Positions 1-8,761 of a stretch of 64,000 nt of DNA are shown piece by piece. The notes below the pieces were generated by a model. That model saw only the letters and a list, made by a program, of their open reading frames with translations, did not search any database and had not been told where the DNA came from. Origin of the DNA: an uncultured Muribaculaceae bacterium (GTDB lineage: Bacteria > Bacteroidota > Bacteroidia > Bacteroidales > Muribaculaceae). Each line of letters starts with the position of its first letter. Position 1 is the first letter of the stretch. The stretch is taken from positions 22,700-86,699 of the forward strand of contig CAJUJB010000008.1 in NCBI GenBank assembly GCA_910586595.1. The letters are read 5' to 3'. The translations under genes and the position numbers were made by a program.

Positions 1-2389
1 CCTGCACTTTTCGCACCCATTTCTGAGCAAGCTCACCATGGCCGATCCGGTTGAATACATGCGCATTCGAAAGCCCCGGTTGATTGGCATAACTTACATA
101 TCCCGATGAATAGCTGGAGAGAAAATCGTCCTTTTCCGCCATTCGGAAGGCATAGTCAAGTTTATGCGCCATTGAATCACAGCCGCCCATCAGTTCTGCA
201 AGTCTATCGAGCTGATGCGAAACCGACCATGTAGCCTGCCACGCATTCGCTTCAACCCAGCCCCAGCCATCAAGAGGATTGTTATGTAGCCACCGTCCAT
301 CGCTTAATTTAGGCATGATCAATTTAAGAGAATCATTGAAAAGTACGGGCCATGACGAAGCTCGTTTGCGGAAATAATCCGCATCTTTCCTCTGTCCAAG
401 TCGGGATGCCATTTCTGCAAGCGCCCAATCTTGAAATGCAGCTTCAAGAGTAATGCCGGCATTATCTGCGAAATAACCTTTCGTCTCATAGTGCTCTATC
501 TCCTCCGGAGATCCCATCATTCCACCTCCAGTGTGATTCCGTTTCATATGCTTATAAGCCACCATGGGATTAATCTTAGTCATCATCCCTTTCTGGAATG
601 CTGAACAAATGAGGCTCGTGCCCGGGCAAGCCGTCATAATATAGGAGTACCCTCCTATATTAGGTCCTCGAGGTATTAAACCTCCGTTTTCGGCATATTG
701 AACGAGACACGCCGAAAAATCGTCGAGTACTTCTGGCCATGCAAGCCCCCACAGCACATTCAGATTCCACTGCGACAGCCAGAAAGAATCTGAGTTATAC
801 ATGTTGAACTTCGGGGTGCCGTCGGCATTCATTGGCAGTTTCCTACTCTTGAATTTGATGTCTCTCGTCACGGCTCCGTCTCTCCGCCCTTGAGTGTAAT
901 CAGGATAATCGCCATTGAGGTCATTGATTTTATGACGGCCTAACAACACATGCCATAGGTCGGTATAAAATTTCTCTTGCTGAGAGGAGGTACCTCCTGA
1001 TACATCTATCCGCCCGAGCCACTGGTTCCATACTGAAGTGGCAGCCCGGTGCACCGAGTCAAAATCCCAGTCCGGGCATTCCCCTGCAATATTTTCAAGC
1101 GCGTTCTCCCGGCTGACATATGATACGGCTATTTTCATTCCTAACGTATCGCCAGGCATCATATCTCCAAAAGCCATGCGCACACCAGCCGAAGGCGCAT
1201 CCCAATAGCTGAAATATTGGTCAGGATAATGCTTGACAGCGCTTGCCTCTGAGCTAAAATATACTATATCTTTATCCACTCCTTTCTCCGACCATCCGTT
1301 CATCGAAACAATCGGACGGTCAAAACATACGGCGTAATAGACCTTCACCGAATCGGGGCCACCCCATAGACGCCCCACTGTCGTCAGCTCTCCCGTAATG
1401 GTTCTTTCATCGATTTTACTGACTCGCGGTCGCACCATGGTCGTAGTGCCTACATAGCCTTGCAGACTAAGCAACATTGAAGCATCACTTGTCGGCTCGG
1501 AATAGGTACATCTGTACACCGATACCCTGTCGGTCACCGTTTGTTCCACAAGCGTCTTATATTTCTCAAGGTACACCCGATGATAACCCGGTCGGACAAT
1601 CTCCCCTTCATGAAGGAAAGGAGATTTCCATGCTTGTTCCCCGCCGCAAAGATCAATATCTCCAGTTACAGGCATAGCCACCAGAGCTCCCATCATCCAA
1701 TCGTGAAGCTGAGGAAATCCGAGGATATCCTTAGAATTATAGTTATACCCGCCGCCATACTGATTCTTATTCCTGGTAAGTGGTGCCGAGCTTATCATGC
1801 CGAAGGGCAACGAACCTGTGGCAAAGAAAAAATATCTGCCGCGTGCAGTCTCTATATATGGATTGACTTTGCCTACATAGTCGGGAGTTGAGGCTAATGA
1901 GGAATAAACCTCAATCTCCGACAATCCAACATCCACACCATCGGCATCAGTGACTTCTACCTCCATCCATTCTATTTCCTTTTCCGGGAAATCCACCACA
2001 CGCGGTATTCCGGAATTATCAATCGAGTTGACAAAGATTCTGCTTGAATCACTGAAATGAAGCGTAACGCCAGCCACATGACGGTCGAGCGAGGGCGAAT
2101 CATATAAAACTACCTTGTCAACCCTCTGCGCCGTCGGCCAATCAAGCCTAAGGCTGGGGTAGTCAATCTGGCCCCATGAAGTCGTCGTTGAACGCGATCG
2201 CCATTCATATCTGTCGAGAATTCTTGCACGGCCATCAAGCACAGATTCTGCTGGGTACTCATCATGTTCGGAACTCGCGCTCGCACGCGCCAACGGAGCG
2301 ACATTATATGTAGTCGCCGACACTGACACTGAAAGCATGGCACAAGCGATTAAAGCCGCTCCAACGCATCTCATAAATCTATTGTTCAT
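1..2389 (-). CDS. GH92 alpha-mannosidase-family protein with N-terminal F5/8-type domain, partial (3' end off window)
   Basis: The start is the ATG at 2389, and about 796 codons are visible before the left edge, so the C-terminus is missing. A signal peptide (MNNRFMRCVGAALIACAML) is followed by a region at about residues 40-165 that resembles an F5/8 type C (CBM32-like) domain. The GH92 fold follows. The family motif EGNAWQ appears as EANAWQATW near residue 713, keeping the Glu usually taken as general acid. The first GH92 block is divergent (NPYIETARG where the family has DPFIGTGG). The NDD..GxMSAW block carrying the base Asp would lie off the window. GH92 enzymes are calcium-dependent exo-alpha-mannosidases, so a periplasmic or surface role on mannosides is inferred. 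It follows the GH36 gene by 69 bases and is last in this part of the PUL. Confidence 0.85.
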   Translation of the reverse strand, partial: MNNRFMRCVGAALIACAMLSVSVSATTYNVAPLARASASSEHDEYPAESVLDGRARILDRYEWRSRSTTTSWGQIDYPSLRLDWPTAQRVDKVVLYDSPSLDRHVAGVTLHFSDSSRIFVNSIDNSGIPRVVDFPEKEIEWMEVEVTDADGVDVGLSEIEVYSSLASTPDYVGKVNPYIETARGRYFFFATGSLPFGMISSAPLTRNKNQYGGGYNYNSKDILGFPQLHDWMMGALVAMPVTGDIDLCGGEQAWKSPFLHEGEIVRPGYHRVYLEKYKTLVEQTVTDRVSVYRCTYSEPTSDASMLLSLQGYVGTTTMVRPRVSKIDERTITGELTTVGRLWGGPDSVKVYYAVCFDRPIVSMNGWSEKGVDKDIVYFSSEASAVKHYPDQYFSYWDAPSAGVRMAFGDMMPGDTLGMKIAVSYVSRENALENIAGECPDWDFDSVHRAATSVWNQWLGRIDVSGGTSSQQEKFYTDLWHVLLGRHKINDLNGDYPDYTQGRRDGAVTRDIKFKSRKLPMNADGTPKFNMYNSDSFWLSQWNLNVLWGLAWPEVLDDFSACLVQYAENGGLIPRGPNIGGYSYIMTACPGTSLICSAFQKGMMTKINPMVAYKHMKRNHTGGGMMGSPEEIEHYETKGYFADNAGITLEAAFQDWALAEMASRLGQRKDADYFRKRASSWPVLFNDSLKLIMPKLSDGRWLHNNPLDGWGWVEANAWQATWSVSHQLDRLAELMGGCDSMAHKLDYAFRMAEKDDFLSSYSSGYVSYANQPGLSNAHVFNRIGHGELAQKWVRKVQ

Positions 2390-2458
2390 CGCAAATAGGT
2401 ATAACATGCCCCGGCAATCTCCCTATAAACGGAAGTATTACCGGGGCAAGATAGATTA

Positions 2459-4597
2459 TCAGATTGCTTGGATGCTATACACGCGCGATGAAAGTTTACC
2501 GGTAGTGAATGCCGGAATACCTACAGTCATCAGATAGTCTCCAGAGTATTCTTTTACTTCACCCGGCTTACCGTCGAAGCGGTTAATCTCGCTCACTTGG
2601 TAACGAAGCGAAGGATTGAGCCCCTTCAGAACCACATTGCGCACCTTCTCGGCATAACGCGGATATACATCAAATGCGAATAGAACAGCCGATCGCTTGT
2701 CTTTTGCCACAAATTCTGTAGCTGCGTGATTACCCGAGTGAGGAGATACGAGGCGGTATTGGTCGCCATCCAGCACACACGGCTTCATTGCATTGTAGTC
2801 TTTTACCGACTGCTTGCAGTAGGCAAGTTCGTCGGCAGTAAGTTCATGCAGGTTAATGTCGAAGCCAAGTTTACCCATCATCGCCACATTAACACGGAAT
2901 TTTACAGGTGCATCCGAATTCCAGGTCGTAACGTGCGCGCATTGTACTTTGGCAGGGAAAACCTGCGAGTATCCCCATTGGATGAAAAGGCGCTCGATCG
3001 GGTCGGTGTTATCGCTGGGCCACATCTCGGTGAAATATTTCAGCGCCTCATAGTCAGTGCGGCCACCACCACCGGCACAAAGCATCATCGGAAGATTGGG
3101 GTACTTCGCCTGCAGACGTTCAAGTACATTGTATAGGCCCTCTACATAGTCAACGTAGAGACGGTTCTGCTCATCCTTCTCATAGTTGGAGTAGATATTG
3201 GTGATTGGGCTGTTGCAATCCCATTTGAAGAATGCTATATCAGGATATTTGGTCATGAGGCCATCAACCACGCCGTAAACATAGTCCTGCACGGCCGGAT
3301 TACTCAGATCAAGCACCAACTGATTACGGAAATAGTATTCCTCGCGGTTAGGAAGTGTGATTACCCAATCTTTATGTTTCTCATACAGCTCCGAACCGGG
3401 ATTGACCATCTCAGGCTCAATCCATAGACCGAATTTCACACCTTGTTTCTTAGCCTCTTCGGTAAGTCGGCCGATTCCATCAGGAAGTTTATTGGCAGTC
3501 TCTTCCCAGTCACCCAGACCTTGAGTATCGCTGTGACGGGGATATTTATTGCCGAACCAGCCGTCGTCAAGCAGGAACATGTCTACACCGAGAGCTTTGG
3601 CATCGGCGATCAGATCGATAAGTTTATCCTGATTGAAGTCGAAGTAAGTAGCTTCCCAGTTATTGAGCAGTGTCATGCGGTCACCCATTCCGTCTTTAAC
3701 ACGGTAACGGCGTGCCCAGTCGTGGAGATTCCGGCTCGCTGTTCCCGTACCCGTTCCGCTCACTGTGAAGATAAACTCGGGGGTGGTGAAACTCTCATCT
3801 TTCTTGAGGGTACGGCTGGAGAAATAAGGATTTATACCGCTGATCACACGCAGTCCGCCAAGGTTATCCACCTCAAAGCAGAAACGGAAGTTGCCTGTCC
3901 ATCCGATAGTTCCTACAAGTACTTCGCCTTCGTCTTCTGCAGCAGGCTGGTCAAGGCCGAGCTGGAAGAAAGGCGAAACGAACATATTGGCACGTGTACC
4001 GAGCTTCGTATCAACTTCTTTCTTACCATAGTGAAGCTGCTGTGTATGTGGCTTCACTTCTGCAGCCCAATCACCATTGTACTCGGTCAAGTAATACTCC
4101 GGGCGGTCGAAATGCAGCATCGAAGATGCAAATTTTTCTATCTCTACCGGCTTCTTACCTTTATTGGTAATCTTCGTATTCGTAGTGAAGACATTTTCTT
4201 TGTCGTATGTGTTATAGACGAGTTCCACTTCATCTCCATAGACGGTATCGACAAGGGTAATCACTGTTTTTGAACCGGCATCCGTCCGCTCTGTTGTATG
4301 GTTCTTATATGTCAGGAGGGTCGACGGATTACCATCTGCATGGTTGATATGGAGTGCCGGTTCGAAATAATCTTCCATTCCGTGCGTAATGTATGTCTCA
4401 GTGCCAAGAGGAAGATTTGCATAGTCCGCAGGATTAGCCAGACGCTTACCCAGATAGCTCTGGTAAAGACGCCCGTTGTCTCCTATAGTGAGTACGAGGC
4501 TTGTGCTGTCAGTCTGGACAACGATCTGCTCTGCGGCCATTGCAAGAGCCGGGGCAAGCATGAAACTGCCGATAATAAAAGGTTTGAGGGTAGTCAT
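2459..4597 (-). CDS. GH36 alpha-galactosidase
   Basis: A 712-residue secreted alpha-galactosidase, the usual length for family GH36. The N-terminus is a signal peptide ending near ALAMAAEQ. An N-terminal beta-supersandwich (about 25-300) precedes the TIM barrel. Diagnostic motifs are LLDDGWFG (about 342), LWIEPEMVNP (391), FFKWDCN with nucleophile Asp460, CAGGGGR (507) and SDNTD (528-532) holding the acid/base Asp. All catalytic residues are present. It would remove terminal alpha-galactose, for example from blood-group-B-type or plant galactosides. It lies 38 bases after the upstream GH92 gene on the same strand, with no promoter or terminator visible between them, so it is probably co-transcribed with the rest of the PUL. 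Confidence 0.93.
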   Translation of the reverse strand: MTTLKPFIIGSFMLAPALAMAAEQIVVQTDSTSLVLTIGDNGRLYQSYLGKRLANPADYANLPLGTETYITHGMEDYFEPALHINHADGNPSTLLTYKNHTTERTDAGSKTVITLVDTVYGDEVELVYNTYDKENVFTTNTKITNKGKKPVEIEKFASSMLHFDRPEYYLTEYNGDWAAEVKPHTQQLHYGKKEVDTKLGTRANMFVSPFFQLGLDQPAAEDEGEVLVGTIGWTGNFRFCFEVDNLGGLRVISGINPYFSSRTLKKDESFTTPEFIFTVSGTGTGTASRNLHDWARRYRVKDGMGDRMTLLNNWEATYFDFNQDKLIDLIADAKALGVDMFLLDDGWFGNKYPRHSDTQGLGDWEETANKLPDGIGRLTEEAKKQGVKFGLWIEPEMVNPGSELYEKHKDWVITLPNREEYYFRNQLVLDLSNPAVQDYVYGVVDGLMTKYPDIAFFKWDCNSPITNIYSNYEKDEQNRLYVDYVEGLYNVLERLQAKYPNLPMMLCAGGGGRTDYEALKYFTEMWPSDNTDPIERLFIQWGYSQVFPAKVQCAHVTTWNSDAPVKFRVNVAMMGKLGFDINLHELTADELAYCKQSVKDYNAMKPCVLDGDQYRLVSPHSGNHAATEFVAKDKRSAVLFAFDVYPRYAEKVRNVVLKGLNPSLRYQVSEINRFDGKPGEVKEYSGDYLMTVGIPAFTTGKLSSRVYSIQAI

Positions 4598-4635
4598 TGC
4601 TTTGTATGTGAGTTTGTGGTTTATATTTTGTCTGT

Positions 4636-6819
4636 TTACTTTAAATCAAAATGTAGGTGTCCTCCGGCAGTAATCTGCCCGTGGGTTAGTTTGTAATCTT
4701 TAAGTGGTGCACCGTCAAGAGCTACCTTTTTCACCAGATAACTGTCTGGGTTTTTGCGGGAGGCGGTAATCACGAAATCCTTTCCGGTCGGTAGTTGGAT
4801 TGTGCATTTATCGAAGGTCGGAGTGCCTATATAATACTCTCCGGATGCTGGGTTGACAGGATAAAAACCCATTGCACTGAATACATACCATGCCGACATC
4901 TCTCCACAGTCATCATTTCCTGCATAGCCTGACGAGGTATTGTTATATAGAGTGGTCATTATGGTGTGAACCAATCTCTGAGTTTCGGCAGGAGCTCCGG
5001 CATCGACATAGAGATAAGCCGCATGATGACTCGGTTCATTTCCATGTGCATATTGGCCTATCATGCCTGATATATTGTCATTCTTCTCGCCGCTGGCATC
5101 AGTGATGGTGAAGAAATCGTCAAGTTTCGATTTAAAGGCCTTCGCACCGCCCGTAAGATCTATCAGACCCTCTACATCATGGGGTACATACCAGTAATAT
5201 TGCCAGGCATTTCCTTCGGTAAATGGATAACCGCCGTTCGCTCCATATTTAAGTGGATCGAAGGGGCGGATCCATTGGCCTAATGCATCTCGCGGGCAAA
5301 AGAACCCCATTTCACTGTCGTAGAGATTCCTATAGTGCATGGCTCGCTTATTGAACCGGGCCACATCTTCATCACGTCCAAGTTTCTCAGCCATCTGGGC
5401 CACACACCAGTCATCATACGCCATCTCAAGACTGATTGACACCGACTGAGTCTGAAGTTCTTCTGGCATATAGCCATATTTCTCCCATATGTCGAAAGGA
5501 GAATTGGGGTGTGGAGTGGTCGATGAGCTCATCACCGCTTCATATGCATGTGCGGCATCAATGCCTGGCAATCCTTTCAGCACGGCATCTGCAACGACCG
5601 GAATGGCATGATTGCCTATCATACAATAGTTATCCTGCCCCCATAGGTGCCATATCGGAAGGTAGCCGTAATCATCGTAGTGACGCAGCATGCTGTTTAC
5701 AAATTCTGCTGCCAGATCAGGCCTTACAATTGTATAGAGAGGATGGGCGGCGCGGTAAGTATCCCACAACGAGAAGGTGGTGAACTGGCGTTCTCCCTTC
5801 CCAAGAGCCTTCACCGAATAGTCGGCACCGATATACTCGCCATTGACATCACTGAATAAATTCGGCTGAACCATCGTATGATATAAGGCTGTGTAAAATG
5901 TCCGGCACGACTCTTCGGGGCCCTCTATGTCGATTGCCGACAATTCTTTCTCCCACATTGCGTCAGCGGTGTCGCACAACGCATCAAAACTTACCCCGGC
6001 GGTTTCTGCAGCCAGATTCTCCCGTGCATTGGCAATCGACACGGTAGAAATTCCAACCTTGCATTCAAGAGGCTTGGTTCCCCCGAATTCAGCCACGGCT
6101 TTCAAGGCCGAGCCGTTTATTACTGACGATGTTCCACGATAAACGCGGTCGCCGTCACTAAGATCCAGATGCGCGATTGGCTCAGAAAACTCGATTGTGA
6201 AATAGATCTTGCGGAGCTTTGCCCAGCCCGTAATTATGCGGTATCCTTCCAAAGTGCGGTCGCCGGTGCGACGTATCTGCCCGTTGATAATCTTCCGGTT
6301 CCAACTCTCCTTATTGGCCGAATGCTCAAGATCAACAATCACTTTGCGTGAACTCCCCTCCGGATAAGTATAGCGGTGTACTCCCGCATGCGGTGTAGCG
6401 GTAAGCTCGGCAAATATATCTTCGTCAGCCAGCATCACACTGTAGTAACCCGGGCGTGCCTTTTCATCTTCATGGCTAAAAGCCGACGACGTCGCATCTC
6501 CTGTAGTAGGGAAAAGAAGTATATCAATAAGGTCACTCGCCCCTGTGCCGCTGAGACGGGTATGACTGAAGCCGTAGATACGGTTATCGTTATAATCATA
6601 GCCCGAGGCATTATACCAATCTGGAGCCTCATGCGTATCCGGGCACAATTGTACCATTCCGAAAGGCACGGTTGCCCCGGGATAATTGTTGCCGGCAAGG
6701 CCTCCTTCTATAGCTCCCGTTCCGATAAACGGGTCAACAAATCGCGTGTGTTCCCCCGCCCATGCCCCTTCGCAGCATAGAGCCAGAAGAGTCATGGCAA
6801 GTATATCGTGAATTTTCAT
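4636..6819 (-). CDS. GH92 alpha-1,2-mannosidase-family protein
   Basis: A complete 727-residue GH92 enzyme of typical length. The signal peptide ends near CEGAWAGEH. The N-terminal sandwich begins VDPFIGTGA and carries PGATVPFGMVQLCPDT and YGFSHTRLSGTGASD. The catalytic barrel has the EGNAWQYYW motif at about residue 534 (general acid Glu) and NDDCGEMSAW at about 635, with the Asp pair assigned to the general base. GH92 members are calcium-dependent inverting exo-mannosidases on N-glycans or yeast mannan, so release of alpha-mannose in the periplasm or at the surface is inferred. It starts 16 bases after the esterase gene. It is much closer to the family consensus than the truncated GH92 at the window's left end, so the two are not recent duplicates. 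Confidence 0.93.
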   Translation of the reverse strand: MKIHDILAMTLLALCCEGAWAGEHTRFVDPFIGTGAIEGGLAGNNYPGATVPFGMVQLCPDTHEAPDWYNASGYDYNDNRIYGFSHTRLSGTGASDLIDILLFPTTGDATSSAFSHEDEKARPGYYSVMLADEDIFAELTATPHAGVHRYTYPEGSSRKVIVDLEHSANKESWNRKIINGQIRRTGDRTLEGYRIITGWAKLRKIYFTIEFSEPIAHLDLSDGDRVYRGTSSVINGSALKAVAEFGGTKPLECKVGISTVSIANARENLAAETAGVSFDALCDTADAMWEKELSAIDIEGPEESCRTFYTALYHTMVQPNLFSDVNGEYIGADYSVKALGKGERQFTTFSLWDTYRAAHPLYTIVRPDLAAEFVNSMLRHYDDYGYLPIWHLWGQDNYCMIGNHAIPVVADAVLKGLPGIDAAHAYEAVMSSSTTPHPNSPFDIWEKYGYMPEELQTQSVSISLEMAYDDWCVAQMAEKLGRDEDVARFNKRAMHYRNLYDSEMGFFCPRDALGQWIRPFDPLKYGANGGYPFTEGNAWQYYWYVPHDVEGLIDLTGGAKAFKSKLDDFFTITDASGEKNDNISGMIGQYAHGNEPSHHAAYLYVDAGAPAETQRLVHTIMTTLYNNTSSGYAGNDDCGEMSAWYVFSAMGFYPVNPASGEYYIGTPTFDKCTIQLPTGKDFVITASRKNPDSYLVKKVALDGAPLKDYKLTHGQITAGGHLHFDLK

Positions 6820-6835
6820 CTTAATCCTGAGTTTT

Positions 6836-8761
6836 TTACTTGATTTGTTTAAAAGGAGTTACTGGCAGACCGCCCTTCCCTCGGAGATTACCGTCGGGAT
6901 AATCGGCCCAATTATATCTCAACTCTTTCACTGGAGACGAGCAATGCAAAGTCACATTTCTGCCAGACGCTACAATTCTCTCTGGACGCGACCAGCGCCC
7001 GGCATCATCTTTGACAATAAAGCCTGCCGGAGCTTCGCCGTCGACAAGTACTTCGTCATCAAAAACCAGCTTTACTTCATCTCCATCCCATGAGCAGGAT
7101 ACGGCCCGTGGTGCTTCAGCAAGGACATCGGTCTTACCATATGCATTACGAAGCGCCAACAATGCGAACCTTCGGGCCGCCTCCTGCTTGTTCTTGGGAT
7201 GAATATCTTCAGGATTACCTATATCGATTGCTGATGCCATTCCGGTGGCGGGGAGACACAGAGCGTCGGCCTGAGCCTGGCGCAAGGCTGCCCACTCTGA
7301 ATCGGGCTGGATGAGTTTCGGAGTCAGATACCCTGCCAGCTGCATGAAATAGAATGGTAATTCCGGTTCATTACGCAGGCTACGCCAATCTGAAATCAAC
7401 TGCTGGAATAAGGGTGAGTACTGCTCTGCCCTTCCCACATTGGCACACCCTTGGTACCACAGCACGCCCTTCACCGGCATATCTTTAAGCGGAGCGGCCA
7501 TTGCATTATAGAGCACTGTCGGGAAACTTGAGCTATCAACCGAAACCGGACGCTCGGGAAGATCGGCGAAATTGGCCGTAACTACACAAGCCCAATCTCC
7601 AGCCAACGAAACACTTTTGTTTCCAATCACAACGTTCATCTGCTCAGGTTTGCCCCATAGGCCGCCTTCGCCTCCGAAGTCGCTCACACGCACGGAGATC
7701 AGATTCTCTCCGGCTTTGACAAGTTCTCCGGGTACTGTGTACGAACGTGGCACATTATAACCCGAGCCACGGGCAATCTCCACCCCATTGAAATAAGTGA
7801 TGTCTTCATCGTCAATCATTCCAAGATTCAGAGTGATGGCTTGGCCGGCAAACTCGGCTGGCACGTTTATTTTACGTTGCAGCCAAAAAATACCATCGAA
7901 GGCGCCATGCGTATCCTCAATGTAGGCAGGCAAATTGATTCGCTCTGCGTCGGTGGCATATACCGAAGCATCAAATTTTGAGTCGCCAGAATTAGCTTGG
8001 GCTGTCCACTCTTCAATCTGGCGGTCATAAAGATTCCGAAGCGTTTGCAAATCACCATGGCATTCTTCAAGCATGGAAATCTGCGGTTCAAAGCCGGGTA
8101 TCGACTTTACCCCGGCAGCAGAAGTCCAAGCCTCGGCAGGTGTACCGCCCCACGTACAATCAATCACCCCCACATGCACACCGAGCTCCTTGCTGAGCTG
8201 ACGTGCAAAAAAGTAAGCAATCGAAGAAAACTCCGCAACTGTTGACGGCGCCGCGGTACGCCAGCCGCCCATATTGACTTCCGTATCATTCTGGACAACA
8301 GGCGAAGTCTGTTTCTTTATATGCAAAAGACGCACGTCCGGGTTAGTCGACGAAGCAATCTCCTGCTCATAGTTCATAACTTTACCCCAGCCGCCGACGG
8401 GCATTTCCATATTCGACTGACCGGAGCAGAGCCAGACTTCACCCGACCATATATCCCCTAAGCAGAGACTGCCGTCGGCATCGGTAAACACTATAGTGTA
8501 TGGTCCTCCGGCGCTCGGAGTTGGAAGCTCGACCATAAATGAGCCGTCAGTTCCGCTTGTAGCCTGCACTGAGCCGCTTAGCCATGACGGCTGTACTTGT
8601 ACATTTCCTGAGCCTTTGCCCTGGATACGTATCTTGCTCTGCTGTTGCACAACCATGCTGTCTGTCACAAAATGTGGCAGGCTCACCACAGCCATAGCAT
8701 AGGAGGAACCGACAAGCGATAGTACGGCTGTCGCAATTATTTTAGCTGGATTAGTTTTCAT
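6836..8761 (-). CDS. Sialate O-acetylesterase-family (SASA/SGNH) carbohydrate esterase
   Basis: A 641-residue secreted esterase. After a signal peptide (cleaved near YAMA) comes a small beta domain, then the SGNH nucleophile motif LCSGQSNMEMP with Ser116. The esterase domain is split by an inserted jelly-roll (about residues 285-385, FWLQRKINVPAEF to NKSVSLAGDW), the usual layout in Bacteroides sialate-9-O-acetylesterases. The second catalytic block is GNPEDIHPKNKQEAARR, with the Asp-x-x-His pair. It would strip O-acetyl groups from glycans so that exo-glycosidases can act. The exact acetylated sugar cannot be read from the sequence. Its ATG lies inside the last codons of the regulator gene (11-base overlap), so translation is probably coupled. 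Confidence 0.87.
   Translation of the reverse strand: MKTNPAKIIATAVLSLVGSSYAMAVVSLPHFVTDSMVVQQQSKIRIQGKGSGNVQVQPSWLSGSVQATSGTDGSFMVELPTPSAGGPYTIVFTDADGSLCLGDIWSGEVWLCSGQSNMEMPVGGWGKVMNYEQEIASSTNPDVRLLHIKKQTSPVVQNDTEVNMGGWRTAAPSTVAEFSSIAYFFARQLSKELGVHVGVIDCTWGGTPAEAWTSAAGVKSIPGFEPQISMLEECHGDLQTLRNLYDRQIEEWTAQANSGDSKFDASVYATDAERINLPAYIEDTHGAFDGIFWLQRKINVPAEFAGQAITLNLGMIDDEDITYFNGVEIARGSGYNVPRSYTVPGELVKAGENLISVRVSDFGGEGGLWGKPEQMNVVIGNKSVSLAGDWACVVTANFADLPERPVSVDSSSFPTVLYNAMAAPLKDMPVKGVLWYQGCANVGRAEQYSPLFQQLISDWRSLRNEPELPFYFMQLAGYLTPKLIQPDSEWAALRQAQADALCLPATGMASAIDIGNPEDIHPKNKQEAARRFALLALRNAYGKTDVLAEAPRAVSCSWDGDEVKLVFDDEVLVDGEAPAGFIVKDDAGRWSRPERIVASGRNVTLHCSSPVKELRYNWADYPDGNLRGKGGLPVTPFKQIK

Noticed and set aside
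3443..4273. 276-codon plus-strand reading frame
   Set aside because: Antisense to the GH36 gene, whose full catalytic motif set is intact; no recognisable protein.
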